This document shows, piece by piece, positions 51,454 through 61,291 of a DNA stretch of 64,000 nt. The notes under the pieces were generated by a model that saw only the letters and a program-made list of their open reading frames with translations, was not told the DNA's origin and ran no database searches. The stretch comes from an uncultured Chryseobacterium sp. Its GTDB lineage: Bacteria; Bacteroidota; Bacteroidia; Flavobacteriales; Weeksellaceae. Numbering within the stretch: position 1 is the stretch's first letter; each line of letters begins with the position of its first letter. Where the stretch lies: the NCBI GenBank assembly GCA_913776245.1, contig CAJYLO010000010.1, positions 62,001 to 126,000 on the forward strand, read 5' to 3'. Made by a program: the position numbers and the translations under genes.

Positions 51454-52376
51454 TTTAGATTAATGTTTTGAGATGAATAAATTTTGTCCTGATCATCAAT
51501 AATGATGCATTCCAGATGATTGATCTGGTTGACCATATTGAGCGCCGCATCGATTCCCATAATACTTACGGGAGTTGCCATTGCATCGGCAATTTCTGCG
51601 TTGGGACAAAAGATCGTAACACTTTTCACGCCCGAAACCGGCATTCCTGTTTTGGGATTAATGGTATGAGAATATTTTTTACCATTGATAACTACGAATT
51701 TTTCGTAATTCCCGGAAGTGGCGACCGCCATATCCGTGATGTTCATATACGAAAACGGCTGTTTTGCGTTGTCGGGATCAGCAATTCCGACAGTCCAGGG
51801 TTTTCCGTCTGCCTGATTTCCCCACGTCGTTAGATCGCCCGAAGCATTCACAATTCCGGAATTCACATTTCTATCCTGAAGAATTCTTTTTGCCATTTCT
51901 GCAGCGTAGCCCTTCCCGATTCCGCCGAAACCAATACGCATTCCTTTTTCTTTTAGAAAAACGGTTTGCATTTCACGGTCAAGAATAATATTTTGATAAT
52001 TAACGAGTTTCAGATGATCTTTAATCAGTTCAGGATTTGGAAGCTCTTTCATTTCGCGGTCGAAGTTCCAGAAACTTTTATCGATTCCGCCGTAGGAAAT
52101 GTCAAAATATCCGTCTGTTATTCTGCTGATCCTGAGACTTCTTTCAATCAGATCAAAAATCTCCCAGTCTACTTTTACAGGCCTGATTCCTGCATTTCTG
52201 TTGATGAGATTGGTCTGGCTTTCTTCACTGAAAGTCGTCAGCAGCTTTTCAATTCTCCGGATCTCGTCAATCGCTGCATCAATATGCTGATTTGCAGCAT
52301 TTTCATCATCGCATACAACGGTAATTTCAAAAGCGTTCCCCATCAGTTTCTGAGGTCTTTTGAATTCTCTCAACAT
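51450..52376 (-). CDS. apbE: ApbE-type FAD:protein FMN transferase
   Basis: ApbE attaches FMN covalently to Ser/Thr of target proteins. The 308-residue protein shows GGIGKGYAAEMAKRIL, TSGNYEKFVVINGK, and SHTINPKTGMPV, the family FAD- and metal-binding segments. It has no N-terminal signal peptide, and the previous gene ends 8 bp before, leaving no room for one. Most ApbE proteins are exported lipoproteins; this one may act in the cytoplasm. The natural flavin acceptor is not obvious among its neighbours. Confidence 0.92.
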   Translation of the reverse strand: MLREFKRPQKLMGNAFEITVVCDDENAANQHIDAAIDEIRRIEKLLTTFSEESQTNLINRNAGIRPVKVDWEIFDLIERSLRISRITDGYFDISYGGIDKSFWNFDREMKELPNPELIKDHLKLVNYQNIILDREMQTVFLKEKGMRIGFGGIGKGYAAEMAKRILQDRNVNSGIVNASGDLTTWGNQADGKPWTVGIADPDNAKQPFSYMNITDMAVATSGNYEKFVVINGKKYSHTINPKTGMPVSGVKSVTIFCPNAEIADAMATPVSIMGIDAALNMVNQINHLECIIIDDQDKIYSSQNINLK

Positions 52377-52384
52377 ATTTAAAT

Positions 52385-52822
52385 TTACTTATTAGCGTAA
52401 TTTTTAATGCTGCTGGCAAACATTCCTGCCGTTTCAGAGGGCAGTCCTTCCCATGTTTTGAGGACCTTCCCACCGGCATCCAGTAACAGCGTATATGGAA
52501 ATATACCATTAGGATTATATTGATCTGCAAGCGCGGCATTTTCCTTTTTCATTGCCGGAGATAGCTGATTTTTCTTATTCCTAGGGAAATCTGCATTGAT
52601 GTAGACAATGATATTTTCCGCTTCCAGCTTCTTAAACTCATTGGTTTCAATGATATTTTTATGAAGTTTGATACACGGAATGCACCAGTCTGAGCCGGAA
52701 AAATTAAGCAGAATCAGTTCTTTGTTTTCTGCAGCGGTTTTTTTTGCGGTTTCCATCCTGTTTTGTGCGTGGAAACCAACGGAAAATACAACCATAAGAA
52801 TGGCTGATAATATTGTTTTCAT
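52385..52822 (-). CDS. Thioredoxin-family protein
   Basis: The 145-residue exported protein (signal peptide to about residue 20) has a thioredoxin fold with Cys47-Ile-Pro-Cys50 in GSDWCIPCIKLHKN. CxxC suggests reductase/isomerase activity in the periplasm. It begins the operon with ApbE, DUF4266 and DUF3570 after it, which may supply reductant for their cysteines. Confidence 0.9.
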   Translation of the reverse strand: MKTILSAILMVVFSVGFHAQNRMETAKKTAAENKELILLNFSGSDWCIPCIKLHKNIIETNEFKKLEAENIIVYINADFPRNKKNQLSPAMKKENAALADQYNPNGIFPYTLLLDAGGKVLKTWEGLPSETAGMFASSIKNYANK

Positions 52823-52895
52823 TATTTTAAATTTTATAATGATTTTGAAAATAGGTAATGTATTTTGATTATAGTAAAATCAAATTCTAAAGGAA

Positions 52896-53282
52896 TTAAG
52901 CTAAAAATCTTGGTGGCTCCCATACAGATTCTGTGAATCCTTTGAAACAATGATCCTCATCTTTAGAAGGCATTTTGTGAGAGGTAGGATTTTTAAAAAA
53001 CCTGTCCTGGGCTTCCAATCGAAAATTTTGCTGAAGTGTAAAAACCAAATTCAGCGGTTTTGCGTGAATGATGAATGGCAGTTTCTGATCCTTCCCGTAA
53101 TCTCCGTCTTTCACAGGATGATTATAGTGGGTTTTGAAAAAAGCGATTACCGGCATATCCGGATTCATTTTTTTATGCTCAAAATAATGTTCTACCAGTT
53201 CCGGGATTTTTAAAAGCTGATACAGTTCGGTCGTAGAAACCAAATATAAGAGAATCAGCAATATAGAAATCATTTTTTTCAT
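52896..53282 (-). CDS. Small secreted protein, paralogue A flanking the metal RND operon
   Basis: From the ATG at 53282 the product is 128 residues. An N-terminal hydrophobic segment with LYLVSTTELYQLLKIP, conserved HYFEHKKMNPDMP, FFKTHYNHPVKDGDY and a C-terminal VWEPPRF tail are shared with the 59281 gene. Function unknown; the His-rich HY repeats could bind metal. It lies downstream of the adaptor gene in the same direction. Confidence 0.75.
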   Translation of the reverse strand: MKKMISILLILLYLVSTTELYQLLKIPELVEHYFEHKKMNPDMPVIAFFKTHYNHPVKDGDYGKDQKLPFIIHAKPLNLVFTLQQNFRLEAQDRFFKNPTSHKMPSKDEDHCFKGFTESVWEPPRFLA

Positions 53283-53441
53283 CAAATCAAAATTATAAAA
53301 TCTCCCATTAAGAATGATTTTAAATTGATTACACACATAACGCAAAAGTCATTGTTAAATTATCATAATTAATGTTTTAAACAACAATTATAAATGACTG
53401 TTGCTTTTAACAATTGAACCAGGTGGGATGAAGTTATTCCG

Positions 53442-54581
53442 TTATTCCTCTTCTTCCGTATTCTTCAGCTTCATCAGAAGCGTATAAGCATTTTTGGTTA
53501 CGATCTTTTTATTCTTGAAATCATCAAAATTGAGAATCTGAATAAAACCATTTTCAGTTTCTCCTAAGGTAACCGGTGTTAAACGGTACGTCTGCTTTTT
53601 AACCTCAACGAACACAAAATCTTTGCCCTCAAAATTCACAATGCTTTCTTCCGGAACTGTATTAGAAAAAGAGGTATTGGTTTCAATTTCGGCATTCATA
53701 TACATTCCAGGAACCAAGGTTTGATCATATTTATCGAAGTGACAGTGAACTTCTGCCAAACCACCCTGACTGATATCTTTGCTGATAAGAAGAATTTCGC
53801 CGTAATATTTTTTGCCCGGATCTGCATTCGTATATGCTGCAAAACGCTGTCCTTTTTTCAGGTTTTCCAGGTCTTTTTCGTACACTTTAAGATTCAGGTG
53901 GATATCATCCGGATTGATGAGCTCAAAAAGTACATCCGAAGGATTTACATATTTGCCGATATTCACATTCACTTTGCTTACAAATCCGTTGATGGAGCTG
54001 TATACCGGAACGCTTTTCGTAATGCTTCCCGATTTTAAAGATTCCGGATTGATATTGATGAGTCTGAGCTGCTGCGCCAATGAATTCATCAGAATTCTCT
54101 GGCTGTTCATTTCAGACTGAGCGAGCTGCATCGCTTTGTCGCTGCTTGCCTGACTTTGGTTCAGGGTTTTCTGACGGTTGTAATCCAGTTCTGCAAAATG
54201 TGCTTTGGATTTTGCCATTAAATAATCCTGCTGAAGCTGAATGAATTGCGGATTTTCGATCACGGCAATGACCTGACCTCTGGAAACCGGCATTCCCGGA
54301 AGAAGATTGCTGGATTTCAGATAGCCGCCAAGCGGAATGCTTACGGAAACCAGATTTTGCGGCGGAACATCGATCATTCCGTTTAATTTCAGGGTCGAAG
54401 CAATATTCTGTAATGAAAGCGTTGTTGTTTCTATCGGTGCATTTCTAAGCTGAGCATCGGTTAAAGTCACTACATTTTCGTCTTTCGGGAGGCTTTTTTC
54501 CTGCTTTGGAGCTTCTTCTTTTTTACACTGAATGAATACAAAAAAGATGATTAATAAGGTATATATTGAAATTGATTTCAT
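53442..54581 (-). CDS. Metal RND efflux periplasmic adaptor, CusB/CzcB-like
   Basis: A 379-residue lipoprotein-like exported protein (lipobox FIQC) of the membrane-fusion family. It shows a beta-barrel region, a coiled-coil hairpin (about 115-185, QLQQDYLMAKSKAHFAELDY) and a lipoyl-like domain with IALPVYSSINGFVSK-type strands. It links the CusA-type pump at 55861 to the TolC at 54586. The spacing to TolC is 4 bp. Confidence 0.9.
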   Translation of the reverse strand: MKSISIYTLLIIFFVFIQCKKEEAPKQEKSLPKDENVVTLTDAQLRNAPIETTTLSLQNIASTLKLNGMIDVPPQNLVSVSIPLGGYLKSSNLLPGMPVSRGQVIAVIENPQFIQLQQDYLMAKSKAHFAELDYNRQKTLNQSQASSDKAMQLAQSEMNSQRILMNSLAQQLRLININPESLKSGSITKSVPVYSSINGFVSKVNVNIGKYVNPSDVLFELINPDDIHLNLKVYEKDLENLKKGQRFAAYTNADPGKKYYGEILLISKDISQGGLAEVHCHFDKYDQTLVPGMYMNAEIETNTSFSNTVPEESIVNFEGKDFVFVEVKKQTYRLTPVTLGETENGFIQILNFDDFKNKKIVTKNAYTLLMKLKNTEEEE

Positions 54582-54585
54582 TTTT

Positions 54586-55812
54586 TTACGGATTTAAAGT
54601 AAGGTATTCCAGTTCAATGGCGCTTTGGTTAAGTTTCCAGACTGCATCGGTGTAATTGTTTTTAAGCTGTACTGCCTGATTCACGAGGATCACAAATTCA
54701 AGGTAATTGATTTCGCCACCGATAAACTGTCTTTTTGCCGTTTCGGTAATGACATCTGCATTTTTCAGGTCGGAACTTTCATATTTTGAAACAATTTCCA
54801 CGTTGGACTGATAGATTTCTCTGGCTTTTTTAAGCTGATTCTGAAGGTTAAATTCTGCATTTTTCAGCTCATTTTCAGCAACTGACTGCGCAACTTTTGC
54901 AGCTTCAATTCTCGCTTTCTGACCTCCTGTAAATATGGGAAGTGAAACACCGGCCTGAACCGAATGAAACTGAGGCGTCGCATTATATAGTTTATCATCC
55001 GGACCTAATCCTTTAAAACTGTTCAGATTGTACGCCAATTGCAGACCGGGAAGCATTTTCGCTTTTTCCAGTGCGATCTGTTCTGCAGAAATATTTTTCT
55101 GCTGTTCCCAGATTTTCAGCAAAGGATGATCCGCCAGCTTTTCATTTAAAGAATTGGCAAACGATTTTGAATCTTCGGGAATAAAATCGGTTTCCGTATT
55201 CAAAAGCCAGTGAAACTGCATCTTTAAAACGGCTAATTCCTGCTGCAATTGTTTTAACTGAATTTCTATCGCCGATTTCTGGCTGGAAGCGGTTGTTTTT
55301 TCAAGAATATTGCTCTCTCCTGCTTTCAGTCTGAGGTTCGCTTTGTCTGAAAAGTCGGTGTACAGTTTCAGGATTTCATTCAGCAGTTTTTCTTTTTCCT
55401 TCCAGTACAGAATGTTGTAAAAGGTAAGACTGACTGCCTTTTTAAGTTCATATTCTTTCAGGGAAACATTCAGCAGGGATTTCTTCCATTCTTCGGTGTA
55501 TACATTTTTCTGTTTTTTATACACTGTCGGAAAAGCAATGTTTTGGGAAACGCCAAATTTCATATCGTTGTACGCACTGTTGATCTGTCCGTAATCGAAC
55601 GTTACACCAGTCTGCGGAATATCATTAGCCGATTTTATCAAAGCTTTGGAATATTCCGATTTCAGCTTTTCGTTTTTAAGATTTCTGTTGTTTTCCAGTG
55701 CGGTATTGATCGCCGTCTGAAGATTGATTGACGTTTGCGCCTGCAGTCCAAATCCTGCAAAGCTGAATAGCAAAATGAATACAGCCGTTATATTTTTGTG
55801 ATTATTTTTCAT
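54586..55812 (-). CDS. TolC-family channel of the metal RND operon, CusC-like
   Basis: The 408-residue exported channel has a signal peptide and the TolC coiled-coil repeats, for example ASSQKSAIEIQLKQLQQEL and NAEFNLQNQLKKAREIYQ. It lies between the pump (48-bp gap) and adaptor genes, all one strand, giving order pump, TolC, adaptor. Confidence 0.9.
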   Translation of the reverse strand: MKNNHKNITAVFILLFSFAGFGLQAQTSINLQTAINTALENNRNLKNEKLKSEYSKALIKSANDIPQTGVTFDYGQINSAYNDMKFGVSQNIAFPTVYKKQKNVYTEEWKKSLLNVSLKEYELKKAVSLTFYNILYWKEKEKLLNEILKLYTDFSDKANLRLKAGESNILEKTTASSQKSAIEIQLKQLQQELAVLKMQFHWLLNTETDFIPEDSKSFANSLNEKLADHPLLKIWEQQKNISAEQIALEKAKMLPGLQLAYNLNSFKGLGPDDKLYNATPQFHSVQAGVSLPIFTGGQKARIEAAKVAQSVAENELKNAEFNLQNQLKKAREIYQSNVEIVSKYESSDLKNADVITETAKRQFIGGEINYLEFVILVNQAVQLKNNYTDAVWKLNQSAIELEYLTLNP

Positions 55813-55860
55813 ATGTAGATATTTATTGTTTTTTAAAGGTCATATGTAATCGCGTTTTAT

Positions 55861-58800
55861 TCATAGGCGTTTACGTTTTCCAAATGATGGCGATTTCATT
55901 TTAAATCCTTTTTCAATGGTTACATAAAGAAGCGGCAGTACAAAAAGCGTAAGGAAAGTTGCCACCATCAGACCTCCGATCACCACGGTTGCCAACGGAC
56001 GCTGAACTTCCGCTCCGGCTCCGTTGCTGAGAGCCATCGGAATAAATCCTAAAGATGCCACGAAAGCCGTCATTAGAACCGGACGAAGTCTGGATTCTCC
56101 GCCATCAATTACAATTCTTACGATATTCCGGATTCCGCTTTTGTATAATCTGTTGAATTCTGAGATGAGAACGATTCCATTGAGAACTGCGACTCCGAAA
56201 AGGGCGATGAACCCAACGCCTGCACTGATGCTGAAAGGCATTCCTCTCAAAGCCAGAAGAAATACGCCGCCAATGATTGACAGTGGAATTGCGGTGTAAA
56301 TCAGCAGACTTTCTTTCACCGAACCGAATGCTAAGAACAACATCACAAAAATAAGCGCCAAAGCAACCGGAACGGCAATCATCAGACGTTGTTTTGCATT
56401 GTTCAGGTTTTCAAAAGAACCGCCGTAAGTCATATAATAACCTGTCGGAAGTTTCATCTCTTTGTTCACTTTGGTCTGAAGTTCTTCCACGATGCTCTGA
56501 ACGTCTCTTCCTTTGATGTTGAATCCAACGACAATTCTGCGTTGTGCATTTTCTCTCTGAATCTGATTCGGACCGTTTTTCACTTCAACTTTTGCAAGCT
56601 GGGAAAGCGGAATCTGGTTTCCGAAAGGAGTCGGAACCAGCAGATTTTTAATATCATCCACATTCTTACGAACTTTGGAATCGAGACGAACAACCATATC
56701 GAAACGTTTTTCGCCTTCGAAAACGAGACCTGTACTCTGCCCTGCGAATGCAGCATTCACAATCCGGTTAATGTCGGAAATGGATAAATGATATTGTGCA
56801 ATAACAGGACGGTTGTATTCTATGGTTACCTGCGGCATTCCTGCAATCGGCTCGATGTAAAGATTTTGCGCTCCGTCTACAGTTTCAATAATTTTCCCGA
56901 GTTTTTGAGCATTTTGGGAAAGAACGTCCAGATCATCACCGAAAATCTTCACCACGACATCCTGTCTTGCTCCCGTCATCAGTTCATTGAAACGCATCTG
57001 CACCGGAAACTGGAAACTGACCGTCACTCCGGGAACATCCTGTAGTTCTTTGCTCATTTTATCTGCCAGTTCAGGGAATGTGGACGCAGAAGTCCATTCT
57101 TTTTTATCTTTCAGAATCACCATTAAATCGGCGGCATCCATCGGCATCGGATCTGTAGGAACTTCGCCGCTTCCGATCTTTGTCACGACTTTTTGTACTT
57201 CGGGAAATCTCGATTTTAGAATGTGAGCGGCTTTTTGTGTACTTTCAATAGTTGTGGTAAGATTGCTTCCCGGCAAAACTCTTGTTTCCACTGCAAAATC
57301 TCCTTCTTCAAGGGAAGGAATAAACTCTCCTCCCATTCTGCTGAGAATGAAAATTGCCAAGAAAAAAAGTACAGCCACGATGGAGAATACCATTTTCGGA
57401 ACTCTTAAAATTTTAAGCAATGTTTTCAGATAAATTTTCTCTACTTTTTTCATCATCCGGTCGGATAAATTCGGCTTTGAGCTTCTTTTTCTCAATAGCA
57501 AAGAACTCATCATCGGAATGTAGGTTAACGACAATAAAAATGCGCCTAATAAAGCGAAAGCGACAGTTTGTGCCATCGGTTTGAACATTTTTCCTTCAAT
57601 TCCCTGTAAGGTAAGGATCGGAAGATATACGATCAGGATGATGATCTGACCGAAGACTGCACTTTTCATCATTTTTCCGGCCGAATCGGTAACAATGGTA
57701 TCCATTTCTTCTTTTCCAACGGAGAATATTTTTTTGAATTTTGAATTATGGCTGAACTGATGCAGAACAGATTCTACAATAATCACTGCACCATCGATTA
57801 TCAGACCAAAATCCAGTGCACCGAGACTCATCAGGTTTCCGCTGACTCCGAAAAGATTCATCATACAGATGGCAAAAAGCATTGCGAGCGGAATTACGGA
57901 AGCCACAAGCAATCCTGCGCGTACATTTCCGAGGAACAGAACCAGTACAAAAACAACAATCAATGCGCCTTCTGTAAGATTTTTCTCTACTGTTCCGATG
58001 GCGTTGTTTACCATTTTGGTACGATCCAGGAAGGGTTCTATTACCACTCCTTTCGGAAGGGTTTTCTGAATCTGTGCGATTTTTTCTTTTACGTTTTTAA
58101 TGACCTGGTTGCTGTTTTCGCCTTTCAGCATCATCACCACTGCTCCGGAAACTTCTCCCTGATCGTTGAATGTCATTGCACCGTATCTTGTGGCAAAGCT
58201 GGTTTTCACCTCTGCAACGTCTCTTATGAACAATGGAATTTCATTGGTTTTGGAAGCGATCGCTATATTTTTGATATCTTCGATATTTCCGATCAGACCT
58301 TCGCTTCGGATGTATAAAACGGTAGGACCTTTTTCGATATAAGCTCCTCCTGTGTTCTGGTTATTGGTGTTTAAAGCATCGAAAACATCGTTGATGGTGA
58401 TTCCGTAAGCATTTAATCTGTCGGGATTGACGGCAATTTCGTATTGTTTCAGTTTTCCTCCGAAACTGCTGACTTCGGCAACGCCTTTTACACCGAGAAG
58501 CTGCCTTCTCACGATCCAGTCCTGAATGGTACGAAGTTCTGTAATATCGTATTTTTTCTCGTAGCCTTTTTCGGGACGAACCACATACTGGAAAATCTCG
58601 CCTAAACCTGTGGAAATAGGACCTAATTCGGGAGTTCCTATTCCCTGCGGAATCTGGGTCTGAACCTGCTGAAGCCGTTCTGCAACCTGCTGTCTTGCCC
58701 AGTAAATATCTACATCATCCTCGAAAACGATGGTAACGAGCGATAAACCAAACCGTGAAAAACTGCGGATTTCTTTTAATCCTGAAATGTTATTATTTGC

Positions 58801-59013
58801 CTGTTCTATGGGAAATGTCACTAATCTTTCGATGTCTGTTGCTCCAAATGAAGGGGCAATGGTGATGACCTGAACCTGATTGTTGGTGATATCCGGAACG
58901 GCGTCTATCGGAAGTTTGGTGACCTGATAGGAACCAATGCCTATCAATCCCAAAATCAACAGCGCAATGATGAGCTTGTTCTTTACAGAAAACTCAATAA
59001 TTTTTGTAAGCAT
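55861..59013 (-). CDS. Heavy-metal RND efflux pump, CusA/CzcA family
   Basis: A 1050-residue HME-type RND pump. The transport helix motif DFGLIIDGAVIIVE has the single Asp of metal pumps, and QVQVITIAPSFGATDIERLV is a family start signature. The segment RFNELMTGARQDVVVKIFGDD resembles CzcA/CnrA-type sequences more than Met-rich CusA, so Zn/Co/Ni or Cu is open. It heads the operon; paralogous small proteins flank the cluster at both ends. Confidence 0.95.
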   Translation of the reverse strand: MLTKIIEFSVKNKLIIALLILGLIGIGSYQVTKLPIDAVPDITNNQVQVITIAPSFGATDIERLVTFPIEQANNNISGLKEIRSFSRFGLSLVTIVFEDDVDIYWARQQVAERLQQVQTQIPQGIGTPELGPISTGLGEIFQYVVRPEKGYEKKYDITELRTIQDWIVRRQLLGVKGVAEVSSFGGKLKQYEIAVNPDRLNAYGITINDVFDALNTNNQNTGGAYIEKGPTVLYIRSEGLIGNIEDIKNIAIASKTNEIPLFIRDVAEVKTSFATRYGAMTFNDQGEVSGAVVMMLKGENSNQVIKNVKEKIAQIQKTLPKGVVIEPFLDRTKMVNNAIGTVEKNLTEGALIVVFVLVLFLGNVRAGLLVASVIPLAMLFAICMMNLFGVSGNLMSLGALDFGLIIDGAVIIVESVLHQFSHNSKFKKIFSVGKEEMDTIVTDSAGKMMKSAVFGQIIILIVYLPILTLQGIEGKMFKPMAQTVAFALLGAFLLSLTYIPMMSSLLLRKRSSKPNLSDRMMKKVEKIYLKTLLKILRVPKMVFSIVAVLFFLAIFILSRMGGEFIPSLEEGDFAVETRVLPGSNLTTTIESTQKAAHILKSRFPEVQKVVTKIGSGEVPTDPMPMDAADLMVILKDKKEWTSASTFPELADKMSKELQDVPGVTVSFQFPVQMRFNELMTGARQDVVVKIFGDDLDVLSQNAQKLGKIIETVDGAQNLYIEPIAGMPQVTIEYNRPVIAQYHLSISDINRIVNAAFAGQSTGLVFEGEKRFDMVVRLDSKVRKNVDDIKNLLVPTPFGNQIPLSQLAKVEVKNGPNQIQRENAQRRIVVGFNIKGRDVQSIVEELQTKVNKEMKLPTGYYMTYGGSFENLNNAKQRLMIAVPVALALIFVMLFLAFGSVKESLLIYTAIPLSIIGGVFLLALRGMPFSISAGVGFIALFGVAVLNGIVLISEFNRLYKSGIRNIVRIVIDGGESRLRPVLMTAFVASLGFIPMALSNGAGAEVQRPLATVVIGGLMVATFLTLFVLPLLYVTIEKGFKMKSPSFGKRKRL

Positions 59014-59104
59014 AATGTTTTGTTGAGCTTATTATGAATAAATAAGGTAATGGTCTGATACCAATTAATGCCTGTTTTAAGCACTGGAATTTATACTGGT
59101 TTGC

Positions 59105-59200
59105 AGCCCGACCTGAGTGGAGCTCTTTTGTAATTTTTCTATTGAAAAAGCGTTGGCAAAATTACAAAAAGCGGGAACGGAGGGCGGATCAAGCTGCCCA
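59105..59200. repeat. Intergenic element with a 12-bp inverted repeat
   Basis: TTTTGTAATTTT (59126-59137) pairs with AAAATTACAAAA (59158-59169), flanked by AGCCCGACCTGAG and GCGGGAACGGAGG. The flanks resemble those of the element at 23531-23690, suggesting one dispersed family. It occupies the gap before the CusA gene. Confidence 0.55.
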
Positions 59201-59280
59201 AATAAAAAAAAATGTATAAAAATTTACCAATAAGTATCAGAAATCTCCAAAGTGATATTTGAGAGGAATTCAGAAAAAAA

Positions 59281-59664
59281 TCAACAAGATTTTGGTGGCT
59301 GCCAGATGGAATTCAGAATATCTTTATTGTAAAAGATGCTTTTGTAAAAAGTCTGTTTGGACTTAATAATGGGATTGGAATCTTTATCGGAAAACTGAAA
59401 AGTAAAAGGTGTTACAGGAGTACACACTACCACCAAATGCGCTGCGTGTGATGCAAACGGAAGCTGCTGGTCTTTGGTATAATCTGAATCTTTTACCGGA
59501 TTATCATAATGGATTTTAAAGAATGAACCGATGGTAAGTTCAGGATTCTGTTCTTTATGTTCCAAGTAATGTTCTATAAGAACAGGAATTTTTAAAAACT
59601 GATACAGCTCGGTTGTAGAAACCAAGTATAAACTAAGTAATAGTATCGAGATCAGTTTTTTCAC
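59281..59664 (-). CDS. Small secreted protein, paralogue B flanking the metal RND operon
   Basis: The 127-residue product starts with GTG (59664) and has the same N-terminal segment as paralogue A (SLYLVSTTELYQFLKIP), EHYLEHKEQNPE, FFKIHYDNPVKDSDYTKDQ and a C-terminal IWQPPK tail. It lies upstream of the CusA gene in the same direction, so it is the likely first gene of the metal operon or an independent unit. Confidence 0.75.
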   Translation of the reverse strand: MKKLISILLLSLYLVSTTELYQFLKIPVLIEHYLEHKEQNPELTIGSFFKIHYDNPVKDSDYTKDQQLPFASHAAHLVVVCTPVTPFTFQFSDKDSNPIIKSKQTFYKSIFYNKDILNSIWQPPKSC

Positions 59665-59728
59665 GATACAAAAATATAAAATATTTCATTAAAATCAATA
59701 TATAAGCAAAAAAAGTTAACAAAATTTT

Positions 59729-61162
59729 TCATTTACCTTTAGCAAGCTTTCTCACCATTCCTTTAAAAATAATTCCGTGAAACGGCAACACAGAATACCA
59801 ATATAATCTTCCGGTTAAACCGTGAGGCCGGAAAACAGCCTTCTGCCAGAGCTTTCCTTTGTATACTTTAAACATCAGCCACGCTTCTCCGGGAAGCTTC
59901 ATTTCGGCAAAGAGAATCAGTTTTCCTTCCTCTTTGCTGGCATACAAAACACGCCAGAAATCCAAAGCATCGCCTTCGTGAAGCTTCGCCGGGTGTGTTC
60001 TTCCTCGTCTTAAACCAGGTCCGCCAACGAGTAAATCCATAAATCCGCGAACTTTCCAGAGACTTTGCCCGTACCATCCGTTGGTCCCTCCTAAAGAGAA
60101 AATACGGTCAAGACATTTGTCTCGGTCATCATATTCTGCAGTCCGTAAATCTACAAAACAGCCATATTTTGGAACATCAAGATAGTCTTTCAGGCTGGAA
60201 TCGCTTCTGCTGCTTATAAAACTGTCTTTCCAGCTCGAAGCAATTTCATTATCCTGAATTTTAGCCAGCGTCCTTCTTAACGCGGTATCATAAGAAAACG
60301 GCTGAATTCCGGTTATCTGTTTGATTTCCGCAAGGCTTTCCGGTCTGCAGATCACTTCAATCTTCATACTTCCGACCAACGCAGAAGCTAAATTATAGGA
60401 TGTGGAAGTAATAAAATACAGCCAGTACGAAGACAGTTTCGGAGTCATAACAGGAACTGTGAAAATTTTTCTTTTCAGGCCTCTTATTTTGGCAAACTCC
60501 AAAAGCATTTCTTTGTATGTCAAAACATCATCACAACCGATATCAAAATTTTTGTTATAAGTTTTTTCTTTGAATAATGTAAAAATCAGGAAATCGAGGA
60601 CATTGGCAATTCCTATTGGCTGGCATCTGGTGTGAAGCCATTTCGGAGCAACCATTACCGGCAATTTTTCTACCAGATCCCTGATGATTTCAAAAGAAGC
60701 ACTTCCTGAACCAATGATAATTCCCGCTCTTAAGACTGTTGCCGGAACATTACATTTCATCAGGATTTTTTCAACTTCAAATCTTGAGCTTAAATGTTGT
60801 GATAATTCTTTTTCGTTAGCCAAACCTGAAAGATAAATAATGTGCCTGCATTCCGTTTTCTCAATAAAATCAGAAAAATTAACAGCACACTGCCTTTCGA
60901 TTTCTGCATAATCATTACTATTGCTCATTGAATGCATCAGGTAATACGCTCCGGAAATGTCTTTCGGAATATTTTCGAGCGTTTCGGGTTTCAGAAAATC
61001 CACTTCCACCACTTCAATCTGTGCATCATCAACATCGACACTTTTGGAAAATCGGTTTTTATCCCTGCAACAGCAAATTACCTGATAGCCTTGAGCTGCG
61101 ATTACGTTAATCATTCGTTTCCCGATATATCCGGTGGCTCCGGTAAGCAGAATTTTTTTCAT
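59729..61162 (-). CDS. SDR-type NAD(P)-binding protein with DUF2867 domain
   Basis: The 477-residue protein begins with an atypical-SDR Rossmann domain (LTGATGYIGKRMI; YLMHSM; IIYLSGL) over about residues 1-290, and ends with a DUF2867 domain (WYGQSLWKVRGFMD, a START-like fold). This two-domain layout is that of E. coli YbjT-type proteins, with unknown substrate. Its cofactor site appears intact. It is monocistronic. Confidence 0.9.
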   Translation of the reverse strand: MKKILLTGATGYIGKRMINVIAAQGYQVICCCRDKNRFSKSVDVDDAQIEVVEVDFLKPETLENIPKDISGAYYLMHSMSNSNDYAEIERQCAVNFSDFIEKTECRHIIYLSGLANEKELSQHLSSRFEVEKILMKCNVPATVLRAGIIIGSGSASFEIIRDLVEKLPVMVAPKWLHTRCQPIGIANVLDFLIFTLFKEKTYNKNFDIGCDDVLTYKEMLLEFAKIRGLKRKIFTVPVMTPKLSSYWLYFITSTSYNLASALVGSMKIEVICRPESLAEIKQITGIQPFSYDTALRRTLAKIQDNEIASSWKDSFISSRSDSSLKDYLDVPKYGCFVDLRTAEYDDRDKCLDRIFSLGGTNGWYGQSLWKVRGFMDLLVGGPGLRRGRTHPAKLHEGDALDFWRVLYASKEEGKLILFAEMKLPGEAWLMFKVYKGKLWQKAVFRPHGLTGRLYWYSVLPFHGIIFKGMVRKLAKGK

Positions 61163-61291
61163 AAAATTTTATTCATTAGCCTGTTCAACTAATGAGAAAA
61201 TTATACCTTTTCCAAAGATCTCCGAAAATAAATCCGAAAATTTGGTAAAAGACTGCTGACAAAACTCAATAGATTATTGACTTTTAATAAT

